Part shown: one piece after another, positions 16,259 through 25,679 of the stretch
How positions within the stretch are numbered: the first letter of the stretch is position 1
Layout of the letters: every line of letters starts with the position of its first letter
Origin: Aquabacter sediminis
GTDB taxonomy: Bacteria > Pseudomonadota > Alphaproteobacteria > Rhizobiales > Xanthobacteraceae
NCBI RefSeq assembly: GCF_028863665.1
Contig: NZ_JARBFX010000009.1
Location: 62,001-126,000 of the forward strand
Length of the DNA stretch: 64,000 bases
Reading direction: 5' to 3'
Notes under the pieces: model-generated
Told to the model about the DNA's origin: nothing
Seen by the model: only the letters and a program-made list of their open reading frames with translations
The model's database searches: none
Made by a program: the position numbers and the translations under genes

Positions 16259-16750
16259 TCAGGCCCAGCTGAGGAACATGCCCACGTCCCCCGGCATGCC
16301 GCCCGGCCAGTCGATGATCATGGCCTTGAGCTTGTAGTTGGCGGGCTTCAGGTAGTCGCGCCACAATTCATAGGCCTGATGAGGGCGGCCGATGAGCGTC
16401 TCGGGCCAGCCTTCTTCCGCATTGTTGATGGCGCGGCCCTTGTCGGTGCACAGGGTGTTGGGAAAGCGCATGACCATCAGCTCGGTGTCGCCCCGCTGGG
16501 CGGCGATCCGCAGCTTCGTCTGCAGGTCCTCTGCGATCTGCCCGAGCAGCTCGGGCGTCACGGCCAAAGGCTCGGACAGGGTCTTGGTCAGCTCGGCGCG
16601 GGCGCGGTCCGCGCGGTCCATGGCTGCCAGCTCGGAATTCAGCTTGGCGGATTCCAGCTCCTGCATATAGGCCCGCAGGTCGCCCGCGGACATGAAGGTC
16701 TCGTCGCCGAGATGGGCGTGAGGCTGGTCGGCGGCAGTGGTGGTGCTCAT
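16259..16750 (-). CDS. Conserved-looking protein of unknown function
   Basis: A 163-residue soluble protein that I do not recognise. The first ~80 residues are strongly helical and charged (YMQELESAKLNSELAAMDRADRARAEL), possibly coiled coil; the second half carries aromatic and proline motifs (NNAEEGWPETLIG, AYELWRDYLKP, IIDWPGGMPGD). No signal peptide or membrane segment. ATG 16750 is chosen because it opens a sensible N-terminus; the longer frame to 16825 starts with an arginine-rich stretch. It sits between fabI and ppk2 on the same strand, 114 bp after the former and 47 bp before the latter, so it is probably part of this energy-metabolism operon. Confidence 0.7.
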   Translation of the reverse strand: MSTTTAADQPHAHLGDETFMSAGDLRAYMQELESAKLNSELAAMDRADRARAELTKTLSEPLAVTPELLGQIAEDLQTKLRIAAQRGDTELMVMRFPNTLCTDKGRAINNAEEGWPETLIGRPHQAYELWRDYLKPANYKLKAMIIDWPGGMPGDVGMFLSWA

Positions 16751-16864
16751 GGTGGCCCCGTTTCTGGGTTTTGCTCCACCGCCACGCTCATCTTCTCGCC
16801 GTGCCGTGTCCTTGCGCCGGATCAAGGCCGCGCAAATGGCGCAGCCGGCCCTGGCGCCTGCGGC

Positions 16865-17674
16865 TCAGGCCATGATGCTGAGGCCGCCATCCACATAGAA
16901 GGTGGTGCCCGTGAGACGGCGGGCGAAGGGTGTGGCGAGGAAGGCGGTGGTCAGGCCCACATCGTCAATGTCCACCAACTCGCCGATGGGCGCCCGCTGG
17001 ATGGCGGAGTTGAGCAGGTGGTCGAAGTCCTTCAGGCCAGAGGCGGCGCGGGTCTTCAGCGGCCCCGGCGAGACCGCATGCACGCGGATGTCGCGATGCC
17101 CCAATTCATAGGCGAGATAACGCACCGCGCTTTCCAGCGCCGCCTTCACCGGCCCCATCAGATTATAGTTCGGCACCACCTTGTCCGCGCCGTGATAGCT
17201 CATGGCGATGAGGGTGCCGCCCGCCGGCATCAGCGGCTCCGAAAGGCGGGCCATGCGGATGAAGGAGTGGCAGGAGACGTCCATGGCCAGCTTGAACCCG
17301 TCGGCCGAGGAATCCACCAGCCGCCCCTGCAAATCTTCTTTCGGCGCGTAGGCAATGGAATGAAGGGCGATGTCGAGCCCGCCCCATGTGGTGCGCACCT
17401 GTTCGAATACCCCTTCCAGCTGGCCGGGCTGCGTCACGTCGCAGGGGGCAAGGATTGCGGCATCCAATTCCCGCGCCAGGGGCTCAACAAAGGGAAGCGC
17501 CTTTTCGTTCAGATAGGTGATGGCCAGCTCCGCCCCCAGCCGGCGGAAGATGCGGGCACAGCCATAGGCGATGGAATGCGCGTTGGCGATGCCGAGCACG
17601 AGGGCGCGCTTGCCCTTCAGCGCGGCACCAAGCGCGGCCTCTTCAGTCAGGCGGTCAGGCGGCGTCTCAAGCAT
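16865..17674 (-). CDS. fabI: Enoyl-ACP reductase (NADH), FabI type
   Basis: Reduces trans-2-enoyl-ACP in the last step of fatty-acid elongation. The 269-residue chain has the FabI NAD site ALVLGIANAHSIAYG and the Tyr-x6-Lys catalytic pair in NYNLMGPVK, rather than the Tyr-x3-Lys of ordinary SDRs. The ATG at 17674 is preceded by about 6 extra codons compared with E. coli FabI, normal for the group; longer in-frame extensions enter the acetate kinase gene. Placement next to phosphate acyltransferase and acetate kinase rather than with fab genes suggests a second, specialised FabI copy. Confidence 0.9.
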   Translation of the reverse strand: MLETPPDRLTEEAALGAALKGKRALVLGIANAHSIAYGCARIFRRLGAELAITYLNEKALPFVEPLARELDAAILAPCDVTQPGQLEGVFEQVRTTWGGLDIALHSIAYAPKEDLQGRLVDSSADGFKLAMDVSCHSFIRMARLSEPLMPAGGTLIAMSYHGADKVVPNYNLMGPVKAALESAVRYLAYELGHRDIRVHAVSPGPLKTRAASGLKDFDHLLNSAIQRAPIGELVDIDDVGLTTAFLATPFARRLTGTTFYVDGGLSIMA

Positions 17675-17718
17675 TGCATCGGCCCTTCGGCGGGAGAAGA
17701 CGGGCATACGCTCAAGCC

Positions 17719-18909
17719 TCAGGAGGCCAGCAGCGCACGCATTTCGCGGACGATGGTCCATTCCTCGTCGGTGGGGATCACATAGGCTTGCGGCCCGTCC
17801 CCGCGCGTGATGCGGGTGGCGCCAGAGGCATTGGCCTCCGGGTCCAGCTCGAAGCCGGCCCAGCGGGCAGCGTTCACCACCTCGGCGCGGGTCGCCGCGT
17901 CGTTCTCGCCGATGCCTGCGGTGAAGACGAGCGCGTCCAGCCCGCCGAGCCCGGCCATCAGCGAGCCCAGTTCGCGGTTGATGCGATAGACAAAGAGATC
18001 GATGGCGCGCCGGGCGTCCGGCTCGGCGTTGGCCTTCTCGCGCAGCTCGCGCATGTCGTTGGAAATGCCGGAGACGCCGAGCAACCCGCACTTGGTGTAG
18101 AGGAAATGCTCCGCCTCGTCGGCGCTGAGCCCCAACTCCCGCTGGATGTAGAACACGACGCCCGCATCGATGGTGCCGCAGCGCGTGCCCATCACCAGGC
18201 CGTCGAGCGCCGAAAATCCCATGGTGGTGGCCACGGAGCGGCTGGCCTCATAGGCGCATAGGCTCGCCCCATTGCCCAGATGGGCGGCCACAACGCGACC
18301 CTTGGCCAGGCGCGCCGTGTCGATGTGCGGAAACTGGGTGGCAAGATAGGCGTAGGACAGGCCATGGAAGCCATAGCGCTGCACGCCTTTTTCGGTGAGC
18401 GCCTTGGGGATGGCGAACAGCCGGGCGATCTCCGGCTGCGTATGGTGGAACGAGGTGTCGAACGCCGCCACCTGCGGCAACCCCGGCACCCGGCGGGCGA
18501 TGATGCGCACCGGCTCCAGGCTGCGCGGCTGATGCAAGGGGGCCAGAGGCGAGAGCGTGTCCAGTTCGGCGATGACGGCCGGTGTGAGGCGCACGGCGCT
18601 GGTGAAATGCGGTCCGCCATGCACCACCCGATGGCCCACCGCCGTCAATTGATGTCCGCCGCGATGGGCGGTCAGCCAATCGGAGAGATGGGCGAGCGCA
18701 TCCTCGAAGCCGAAGGTGCTGGCGCCGGGCCAGCGTTCTTCGCCGACCACCACACCGTCATGGTCTTTCACCTTGAAGTGCGGCTCGGTTCCCAGCCCCT
18801 CGAACAGGCCCCGATAAAGGCGGTTGGGCACGTCCGCGCCGTCATCCAGGAAGACCTGGAACTTGAGGCTGGAGGAGCCGGCATTGATGACCAGTTGAAC
18901 GCGCGCCAT
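17719..18909 (-). CDS. ackA: Acetate (propionate) kinase
   Basis: Converts acetyl phosphate + ADP to acetate + ATP and the reverse. Length 396 residues, as usual. Key motifs are present: NAGSSSLKFQ at the N-terminus, GHRVVHGG, the catalytic-aspartate AFDTSFH, the RYGFHGLSY segment, HLGNGAS, and FTAGIGEND near the C-terminus. It lies 3 bp downstream of the phosphate acyltransferase gene, so the pair forms the classic acetyl-CoA / acetyl phosphate / acetate route. Confidence 0.95.
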   Translation of the reverse strand: MARVQLVINAGSSSLKFQVFLDDGADVPNRLYRGLFEGLGTEPHFKVKDHDGVVVGEERWPGASTFGFEDALAHLSDWLTAHRGGHQLTAVGHRVVHGGPHFTSAVRLTPAVIAELDTLSPLAPLHQPRSLEPVRIIARRVPGLPQVAAFDTSFHHTQPEIARLFAIPKALTEKGVQRYGFHGLSYAYLATQFPHIDTARLAKGRVVAAHLGNGASLCAYEASRSVATTMGFSALDGLVMGTRCGTIDAGVVFYIQRELGLSADEAEHFLYTKCGLLGVSGISNDMRELREKANAEPDARRAIDLFVYRINRELGSLMAGLGGLDALVFTAGIGENDAATRAEVVNAARWAGFELDPEANASGATRITRGDGPQAYVIPTDEEWTIVREMRALLAS

Positions 18910-18912
18910 GGG

Positions 18913-19887
18913 TCAGACCTTCACGATCGTCGCGAGGGCCACGCGCTGCGCCTGGGCCAGCAGGGAGGCCACCGCGCAGGAGGCGAGCCGCGTGGTGCGC
19001 GAGTCCGCCCGGCTTGTGAGAATGATCGGCACCCGCGCGCCAAGCACGATGCCCGCCGCATCCGCCGAGGCCAGGAAGGTCAGGCTTTTGGCCAGCATGT
19101 TGCCGGCTTCCAGATCCGGCACCACCAAGACATTGGCACGCCCCGCCACGGGCGAGCGGATATGCTTGATCTGCGCCGAGCCCAGGTCCACCGCATTGTC
19201 GAGGGCAAGCGGCCCGTCGACGATGCCGCCGGTGATCTGGCCGCGATCGGCCATCTTGCACAACGCGGCCGCCTCTATGGTCGACGGCACCTCGGGATTG
19301 ACCGTCTCCATGGCGGACAGGATCGCCACGCGCGCCTCCTGGAACTTCAGGGCGTTTGCAAGGTCGATGGCGTTCTGGACGATGTCGCGCTTCTGCGTCA
19401 GGTCGGGGGCGATATTGACCGCCGCATCGGTGATGATGAGGGGCTCTGGATGGGAGGGCACGTCCATCAGGAAGCAGTGGCTGATGCGCCGCTTGGTGCG
19501 CAGGCCGGTGTCTCGGGCCACCACGGCGGCCATCAACTCGTCGGTATGGAGAGAGCCCTTCATCAGGGCCTCGGCCTCTCCCGCGCGCACCAGGGCCACC
19601 GCCTTGGCCGCAGCATCGTCGCTATGGGCGGCATCGACAATGCGCAGGCCGCTGAGGTCGGCCCCCAGGGTGGTGGCGGCTGCCACGATCTTCGCGGTCG
19701 GACCCACCAGGATGGGGGTGATCAGCCCGAGATCGCGGGCATCAAGCGCTGCGCCCAGCGAGGCGTCGTCGCACGGATGTGCCACGGCCACGGAGAGGCG
19801 CGGCAAGGCACGGGATTCCGCGATCAGACGCTCATATTTGGTGTGACGGGGCGGTTCGGCCGGCGTGGTGGTCTGCGCCAAGGGCAT
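18913..19887 (-). CDS. Phosphate acetyl/butyryltransferase
   Basis: Transfers an acyl group between CoA and phosphate. The 324-residue chain is the short form related to phosphate butyryltransferase and the C-terminal part of Pta (PTA_PTB family), with ALMKGSLHTDELM, TDAAVNIAPDLTQKRDIVQNA and DGPLALDNAV as recognisable segments. It lacks the N-terminal regulatory domains of enteric Pta. It is the first gene of a five-gene minus-strand operon; its promoter must lie in the 140 bp between 19888 and 20027. Acetyl-CoA is the likely substrate because an acetate kinase follows, but butyryl-CoA cannot be excluded. Confidence 0.9.
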   Translation of the reverse strand: MPLAQTTTPAEPPRHTKYERLIAESRALPRLSVAVAHPCDDASLGAALDARDLGLITPILVGPTAKIVAAATTLGADLSGLRIVDAAHSDDAAAKAVALVRAGEAEALMKGSLHTDELMAAVVARDTGLRTKRRISHCFLMDVPSHPEPLIITDAAVNIAPDLTQKRDIVQNAIDLANALKFQEARVAILSAMETVNPEVPSTIEAAALCKMADRGQITGGIVDGPLALDNAVDLGSAQIKHIRSPVAGRANVLVVPDLEAGNMLAKSLTFLASADAAGIVLGARVPIILTSRADSRTTRLASCAVASLLAQAQRVALATIVKV

Positions 19888-20027
19888 GAGGATCTCCCGC
19901 TTCGCGCCAACTAGCTAAGGGCCCGGGTCCGGGTGGGCCATGACCTGAGTCAAACCCATGCCGCAATGCAGCAGGCGTTGGTCGCCTGCCGCCAGCGGTC
20001 CTCAACGCAGCTTCGCCCTTCGCGCCG

Positions 20028-22406
20028 TCACGTCCGAAGGTCGGACCATTCCAGTCCTCCCGCATAGCGCCACGCCATCCTTCCCTGCGCGTCGAGCGCA
20101 AAGAGGGTGAGCCAGCCATTCTCGAACAGGTCCCGCACGCCGGGGTGCCGCGCGAGGACATCACAGATGGCCTCACGGGGCGCCTCAATGCAGACGCACA
20201 GGCGCAGCGGCTCGTGCACATAGTCGGTGCCGTCATGCACCGACTGCCAGGGCAAGCCGGTCCGCAAGAGGCCGCCATTCCCCTCGACCACGCCCATGCC
20301 CCCCGTGACGTTGTGCAGAAGCTTGTTGCCACCTCCAAACAGCTGTGGCGCCACGGTGGACCCGTAATATTGAAGCGAAATCCAACTTGCGACCACAACG
20401 GGGGCGGTGAGGATCAGTTCCAGCGTGCTAAAGCCCGTGTCGGCCCGCCAGTCATAGTCATGCAGGAAGGCGCGCCCCTTGAGATCCTTTCCCGCGGTGC
20501 GGCTGCGCGGGGCGGCGATGAAAGCCTTGCAGCCGGCAAGGCCCCATTCGGGCCGGGTTTCCGCCCAGTCGCGGCTGCGCTTCTCCACGTCGCTCTCGCC
20601 CTTGGCGTGGGGCAGGCGAAGGGCGCGCTCGGTCCGTGCCAGCCGGCCCGCCGCCGCCAGCCACGCCTGCGCCTGTTCCAGAAGCTGCGCATGGGCGCTT
20701 GAGGGCGTGTCCTGCGCATACAGCGTCATGGCGTCCGTGGTGGTGTCGTGGAGCGCGGCCACGAACAACGTGTCCTGCGGGATGAGGATGGCCGGCGCGA
20801 GGCCCGCCCGCACCTGCGGGTCGTTCAGAAGGCTTGCCAGCAAGCGTGCGTTCACATCGCCCGAATAGCCGCCGCACGCCCCGCACTGCAGGGCGCTGGC
20901 ATGGGGATTGTTTGTCACGCGCGCGCCGTGGCCCGCCAGCAGGACGAGCGGAGCGAAGCCGGTGGTCAGCGACATGGCCTTGAGCACCGTCTCCGCCGCC
21001 TTGATCCGGCTTGGCAGGTCGAGGCCAGGGGACAGGCGGGGGGCGGGATCCTGTGCGTCAGCCTTCGACGTCAGCCCCAGTGCGTCCTTGGCGAGCTTGC
21101 CCGCATAAAGTGGCCCGGTCGCTTCCACGAAGGCGAAGGAGGAAACGGCGGCAAGCTTGAAGCGGCCCCAGGCGCGCTTGGCCCGCGCCTTCACCCGGCT
21201 GGTCTGCTCCGCCGCCGTTCCCTCGTCGCCGGTGCAGGACCAGATGGCGGGCGCCAGCAATGCGGGCAGCCGCCATTCGGCGACGTCGGAGCCAAACCGA
21301 CGGTGTCCGGTCCGCAGGCCGAAGAAGCCCGCAAAGCCCAGGGTCGCAATGCCGGGATGGAGGCTCTCAAGGGCCCGCCGGAACACTTCCGAGCGCACGT
21401 CAATGCAGAACGCCGCCTGCAGCAGGGGCCGTCCCGGCGAGCGGAGGGGCTCCGGCTGTGCCAGAGTCTGCCCCAGCATCCTCTGGGCCGCCCGCTCGGC
21501 CGCGTCCTGAAGGATGGCATCCACCACCTGGTCGGCTGAAGGGACGAGCGGAGCCGCATGCGCGTCGCGCACCTGTGCCCACGGGGCGCCGATCTGCGCG
21601 CCATAACGCACGAACAGCGCCTCCTCGAAGACGAGCCGGATGGCCAGGAGCTCCGTGAGGGTGGCGTCGCTCTTTCCCTCCCGCTCCGCCTGCCACGACA
21701 GATAGCGCGCGTGCTGTGCCCAGCCGCCGAGGGTCAGGAGCATCTGGTGGAAATAGGTCTCCACGGCGGCCCCGCTCAGGCCGAGCCGGTTCACCACCCG
21801 CGCGATGGCGGCGGTGGCATTCTCGGGGGACCGGGAGACGTGAAGGGCAAAGCCGGAAAGGCCCGCGATTTCAGGGGTGAGGTCGTGCATGGCCACCGCC
21901 CGCCAGGCGGCATAGGCGCCCGTGCCGCGCGGGCCGGTCCAGATGGCTTGTCCCTCATCGAAATAGGCGCCGGCCCAGGCGCCGAACCGGTCGCGGATCA
22001 GGCCCGGCCAGTCCTGCCCGGAGACCTGCGCCGCGAGATCTGCGAGTGTGGGAAGGGACGGAGGGGGCGGCGCGTCCCGATGCACCGCCTGCTTCAGGGC
22101 ATCGAGGTCCAGCGGCCGGTCCTTTGCCGAAGCGGCGGCCAGGGCCGAGAGCAGGTCGGCATCCGTGATGGACCCTTCCGCGATCTTCCGGGCGTACCAG
22201 CTGCGCGGCAAGGTGAGCGCGATGCCTGCCACCCGGGACAGGCGCGCCGCCGCTTGCGCCAACGGCTCGCCAGCCTGCCCCAGGAAGGGATTGACCGCCA
22301 CGGTGGCGCTCAGTGGGAAGGCGGGGGGTATGGCTCCGGCGGCCCGGCCCGCGGCTTCGGCGATGGGCCCGAGGTCGGCCGGTGCGGGAAGCGAGGCATG
22401 GAACAT
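20028..22406 (-). CDS. dabA: DabA-type inorganic carbon accumulation subunit (DUF2309/UPF0753)
   Basis: Peripheral membrane subunit of 792 residues, homologous to the beta-carbonic-anhydrase-like DabA of chemoautotrophs. The predicted zinc ligands are conserved: Cys334 and Asp336 in FCIDVRSE, His493 in AGHGARV and Cys508 in LQCGACGG; the 15-residue spacing of the last two is the same as in Halothiobacillus DabA. With DabB it is thought to hydrate CO2 unidirectionally, coupled to a cation gradient, and so accumulate bicarbonate. ATG 22406 has a GGAG site 7 bases upstream. It follows dabB by 28 bp on the same strand. Confidence 0.93.
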   Translation of the reverse strand: MFHASLPAPADLGPIAEAAGRAAGAIPPAFPLSATVAVNPFLGQAGEPLAQAAARLSRVAGIALTLPRSWYARKIAEGSITDADLLSALAAASAKDRPLDLDALKQAVHRDAPPPPSLPTLADLAAQVSGQDWPGLIRDRFGAWAGAYFDEGQAIWTGPRGTGAYAAWRAVAMHDLTPEIAGLSGFALHVSRSPENATAAIARVVNRLGLSGAAVETYFHQMLLTLGGWAQHARYLSWQAEREGKSDATLTELLAIRLVFEEALFVRYGAQIGAPWAQVRDAHAAPLVPSADQVVDAILQDAAERAAQRMLGQTLAQPEPLRSPGRPLLQAAFCIDVRSEVFRRALESLHPGIATLGFAGFFGLRTGHRRFGSDVAEWRLPALLAPAIWSCTGDEGTAAEQTSRVKARAKRAWGRFKLAAVSSFAFVEATGPLYAGKLAKDALGLTSKADAQDPAPRLSPGLDLPSRIKAAETVLKAMSLTTGFAPLVLLAGHGARVTNNPHASALQCGACGGYSGDVNARLLASLLNDPQVRAGLAPAILIPQDTLFVAALHDTTTDAMTLYAQDTPSSAHAQLLEQAQAWLAAAGRLARTERALRLPHAKGESDVEKRSRDWAETRPEWGLAGCKAFIAAPRSRTAGKDLKGRAFLHDYDWRADTGFSTLELILTAPVVVASWISLQYYGSTVAPQLFGGGNKLLHNVTGGMGVVEGNGGLLRTGLPWQSVHDGTDYVHEPLRLCVCIEAPREAICDVLARHPGVRDLFENGWLTLFALDAQGRMAWRYAGGLEWSDLRT

Positions 22407-22434
22407 TTCAGGTCTCCTTGTGGCACCGGGAGGA

Positions 22435-24006
22435 TCAGGACGCGCTGCGGGTGGACCAGCCGCCCACCAGGCGGTCGAAGACGGCATTGGCGTAGAAGCC
22501 ATTGGACAGGTGGACCCGCAGGCCGGCCGCGGCCGGGTGGTAGGCCCAGAGCGGGAACATGGCCTGCACCACCGCCACCAGCCCGAAGCTGGTGACCGCG
22601 AGGATCATCAGGCCCCATTCCAGCGCGCCCGGCGGTGGGGCGGCGGGAAGCAGCCCGGAGGTCACGTGCACCGCCGCCCATTGCAGGGCGAAATAGGCGG
22701 CCGAGGTGGCGAGCGCATAGGCGGCGGTGCGCCGGGTCAGCGCCCAGGGCGCGGCATCGGCAAAGCCTTGGGCCAGCATATAGGCGACGCCGAAGATGAG
22801 GATGGCGCCCAGCGCAATGGCCTGGGGCGACTTGTGGACGAGGCCGAAGCCGAGCCCCAACAGCACATAGATGCTGAGGCCCACCAGGAAAGCCCGTCCC
22901 ACCGCCCGCGCATCGGGCACCGCGACCGGCCCCGGCCGGCGGATCGCCGCCACCCGTTCGACCGCACCGCCGGAGGCGAGGAAGGAATGGGCCTTGTAGA
23001 GCGAGTGCGCGAGGATGTGCAGCAGGGCCAGGGGAAAGAGGGCCAGGCCGCATTGCAGGATCATGAAGCCCATCTGAGCCACCGTGGACCAAGCGAGCGA
23101 GGTCTTCACCGCCGGCTGGGTCAGCATCACCAGACTGCCGAAGAGGGCCGTGAAGCCGCCGATCATGACCAGCCCCGCCAGCACCCATGGCGCCAGGAGA
23201 AGGACGTCGGCAAAGCGGATGAGCAGGAAGCCGCCCGCATTGATGACGCCCGCATGGAGCAGGGCGGAGACGGGGGTCGGGGCCTCCATCACCTCGGTCA
23301 GCCAGCCGTGGGTGGGGAATTGCGCGGATTTCAGCAGCGCGGCCACTGCCAGCAGGGCCGCCGCCGCCACCGCCAGGTTTCCGCCTTCCCCCAGCCGCGC
23401 TTCGGCGAGGATGTGGCCCACATCCGTGCTGCCATAGGCTGTCGCCATCAGGATCGCCGCCCCGACGAGGGCGGCGTCGCCGAGCCGGGCGGTGATGAAT
23501 TTCTTGCGCGCCGCCCTCCGGGCGCCGGGGCGGCCGGGATAGAACAGCAGCAACCGATGCAGGAACAGGCTTGTGGCGATCCATGCGCACACCAGCTGGA
23601 CGAGGTTGCCCGACATCACCAGCAGCAGCACCGCCGCCAGGGTGAGGCACAGCCAGCCGGTAAACGGCCCCTGGCGCGCCTCGCCGTCCAGGTAGGTCCG
23701 GGCATAGCGGATCACCACCCATCCGATGAACGTGACCAGGACCAGCATGGACAGGCTGACCACATCGAGCCGCCCCGAAAGGCCGAAGTTAAGGCCGCCG
23801 ATCCCTACGCCAAGAAGCGGGCTCTCTGCGGCACCCGACAGAAGCAGCAGGGCGCCGCAGGCGAGGGCGACGGCGAAGGAAGCCAGCGCGGCCGCTTCTG
23901 CAAAAGCAGGGATGCGCTTGGGACGGGGCGCGGCATTGCTGAAGCTGAAGGCCGCGCACAGGATGAGCGGGGCGGGGGCGAGCAAGGGCAGGAACTGGGC
24001 GGGCAC
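22435..24006 (-). CDS. dabB: DabB-type membrane subunit (NuoL/MrpA-like)
   Basis: Polytopic inner-membrane protein of 523 residues in the proton-translocating NADH-quinone oxidoreductase L family. About 13 hydrophobic segments are visible, with the charged intramembrane motifs of the family ([29 protein letters not shown] contains Lys, His and Glu residues used in cation transfer). In DAB systems this subunit couples cation flow to DabA. Start is GTG 24006 with a GGGGAAG site. No other Nuo genes are present, which separates it from complex I. It is the first gene of the dabB-dabA operon, divergent from a LysR regulator. Confidence 0.92.
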   Translation of the reverse strand: MPAQFLPLLAPAPLILCAAFSFSNAAPRPKRIPAFAEAAALASFAVALACGALLLLSGAAESPLLGVGIGGLNFGLSGRLDVVSLSMLVLVTFIGWVVIRYARTYLDGEARQGPFTGWLCLTLAAVLLLVMSGNLVQLVCAWIATSLFLHRLLLFYPGRPGARRAARKKFITARLGDAALVGAAILMATAYGSTDVGHILAEARLGEGGNLAVAAAALLAVAALLKSAQFPTHGWLTEVMEAPTPVSALLHAGVINAGGFLLIRFADVLLLAPWVLAGLVMIGGFTALFGSLVMLTQPAVKTSLAWSTVAQMGFMILQCGLALFPLALLHILAHSLYKAHSFLASGGAVERVAAIRRPGPVAVPDARAVGRAFLVGLSIYVLLGLGFGLVHKSPQAIALGAILIFGVAYMLAQGFADAAPWALTRRTAAYALATSAAYFALQWAAVHVTSGLLPAAPPPGALEWGLMILAVTSFGLVAVVQAMFPLWAYHPAAAGLRVHLSNGFYANAVFDRLVGGWSTRSAS

Positions 24007-24065
24007 AATGGCTTCCCCTTCGATGCGAGGTTTGGTCGGCGATGACTCCTAAGGGGACCGATGCA

Positions 24066-24110
24066 TCTATAAAAATTCATTGTTTTTGTTCTGTTGTTCG
24101 TTTTTATAGA
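24066..24110. promoter_or_regulatory. Inverted repeat with perfect 10-bp arms between dabB and lysR
   Basis: TCTATAAAAA at 24066-24075 and its exact complement TTTTTATAGA at 24101-24110, separated by 25 bases, in a markedly AT-rich island within a GC-rich region. It lies between divergent dabB (start 24006) and lysR (start 24114), the usual place for a LysR-type operator that governs both. The right arm is immediately before the lysR start. Confidence 0.65.
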
Positions 24111-24113
24111 AGG

Positions 24114-25010
24114 ATGCGCGACCTTAACTTCAACCATCTCCGCTATTTCTGGGCCGTGGCCCATGCCGGCAGCCTGACGCGCGCGGCCGAGCAGATGCAT
24201 CTGTCGCAATCGGCGCTGTCGGTTCAGATCCAGAAGCTCGAGCACCAGATGGGCCATGCCCTGTTCGAGCGGGTGGGCCGCAAGCTTGTGCTCACCGAGG
24301 CCGGGCAGATCGCCCTCGATTACGCGGATACAGTGTTCAAGGCCGGCGACGAGCTGATGAGCACGCTGCGCGGGCGGCCGGTGGCGAGCCGCCCGGTGCT
24401 GCGGGTGGGAGCGCTGACCACCTTGTCGCGCAACTTCCAGCTGGAATTCCTGCGTCCGCTGGTGGGGCGCTCGGACGTGGAATTGATCGTCCGGTCCGGC
24501 AACATCCGAGACCTCCTGGCGCAGCTGGAGGCCCATGCCCTCGATGTGGTGCTGGCCAACAGCGCCGCGCCCCGCGATGCGCGGTCCCCGTTCCGCAATC
24601 ACCTTCTGGACGAACAGCCCGTGAGCCTGGTGGGCCGCCCGCGCGGCAGGCGGCGCGCCTTCCGATTTCCGGATGACCTGAAGACGGAGCCTGTTCTTCT
24701 GCCGAGCCTCGACAGCGAGATTCGCGTCGCCTTCGACCGCGTCGTGGAACTGGCCGGCATCCGGCCCACCATTCTCGCCGAGGTGGACGACATGGCCATG
24801 CTGCGCCTTCTGGCGCGGGAGCGGGAGGGCGTGACCCTGGTGCCGCCCATTGTGGTGCGCGACGAGTTGCAGGCGGGCATCCTGGTGGAGCATTGCCGCA
24901 TCCCGGAGGTGTCGGAACGCTTCTATGCCATCGTGACCAAGCGCCGCTTTCCCAATCGCCTCCTCGCCGATGTGCTCGGCATTGCGACGGAGTCGGGCCA
25001 AAAGCCCTGA
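24114..25010 (+). CDS. LysR-family regulator of the DAB operon (NhaR-like)
   Basis: Regulator of 298 residues. The N-terminal helix-turn-helix (GSLTRAAEQMHLSQSALSVQIQKLE) is followed by a periplasmic-binding-like effector domain. The opening LNFNHLRYFWAVA is closer to NhaR than to CbbR, suggesting that it senses ions or pH rather than Calvin-cycle metabolites; this is only a family hint. ATG 24114 directly follows AGAAGG with no spacer, so initiation is unusual; a longer frame from 24042 crosses the operator repeat and is less likely. It is divergent from dabB-dabA and presumably regulates them. Confidence 0.88.
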   Translation: MRDLNFNHLRYFWAVAHAGSLTRAAEQMHLSQSALSVQIQKLEHQMGHALFERVGRKLVLTEAGQIALDYADTVFKAGDELMSTLRGRPVASRPVLRVGALTTLSRNFQLEFLRPLVGRSDVELIVRSGNIRDLLAQLEAHALDVVLANSAAPRDARSPFRNHLLDEQPVSLVGRPRGRRRAFRFPDDLKTEPVLLPSLDSEIRVAFDRVVELAGIRPTILAEVDDMAMLRLLAREREGVTLVPPIVVRDELQAGILVEHCRIPEVSERFYAIVTKRRFPNRLLADVLGIATESGQKP

Positions 25011-25091
25011 TCTGGCTGTGAAAACGCCCTCTAGCCGGGACGGCGCAAGGGTGCCATATGGCTTCAACGCATGCCGACGGAGGAGGCACCC

Positions 25092-25667
25092 ATGTCGCGT
25101 ATCACCCTCAAGGGCCGCTCAGACCTGCCCGAGGCACTCCACCCGCTCTGGGACAAGATGGAGACCTATGGCGACTTCGCCGATCAGGCGGGCGTGATGG
25201 CCCACCGGCTGCCCATCTTCGAGCACACCTGGCGCCAGCTCACCGCGCTCGCGGACGAAGGCGTGCTGTCGAAGCGCTACCTGGAACTGGCCATCGTGAC
25301 GGTGTCGCTGCTGAACCAGTGCGACTATTGCGTCTCCCACCACACGCCGAAGCTCGCGGTGCAGGGCATCTCACCGGAAGGCGCGCAGCGCCTCCTGGAC
25401 TACCAGGATCATCCCGAACTCGATGCGGTGGACAAGCTGGTGGTGGAATATGCCATCGCGGTCACCAACAATTGGAGCCGCACCCGGGACGAGATTTTCG
25501 ACCGCCTGAAGGCTCATTTTGACGAGGGCCAGATCGTGGAGCTGACCTGGCGCACGGCATTGTGCGGCGCCTTCAACCGCTTCAACGACATCCTGCAGGT
25601 GGAATTCGCGCAGCCGGCTTCCGCCTCCGCTCCGGTTGAGGCCCGCAAGCCCTCGCTGGTGGAGTGA
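25092..25667 (+). CDS. Carboxymuconolactone decarboxylase / AhpD-like protein
   Basis: Cytosolic all-helical protein of 191 residues. The CMD fold signature is seen in ELAIVTVSLLNQCDYCVSHH, with the Cys-x-x-Cys pair and following histidine that give AhpD proteins peroxidase or disulfide-relay activity. An exceptionally good ribosome-binding site (GGAGGAGG) sits 5 bases before ATG 25092, so this start is preferred to the in-frame ATG seven codons upstream. It may be co-transcribed with the LysR gene (about 80 bp gap) but is likely an independent oxidative-stress or catabolic gene. It converges on a LuxR gene 12 bp away. Confidence 0.85.
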   Translation: MSRITLKGRSDLPEALHPLWDKMETYGDFADQAGVMAHRLPIFEHTWRQLTALADEGVLSKRYLELAIVTVSLLNQCDYCVSHHTPKLAVQGISPEGAQRLLDYQDHPELDAVDKLVVEYAIAVTNNWSRTRDEIFDRLKAHFDEGQIVELTWRTALCGAFNRFNDILQVEFAQPASASAPVEARKPSLVE

Positions 25668-25679
25668 AGACCGGCGAGG

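Noticed and set aside
22435-24006. NuoL-like gene as part of respiratory complex I or an Mrp antiporter
   Set aside because: No other nuo or mrp genes are adjacent, and the DUF2309 partner directly downstream defines a DAB system.
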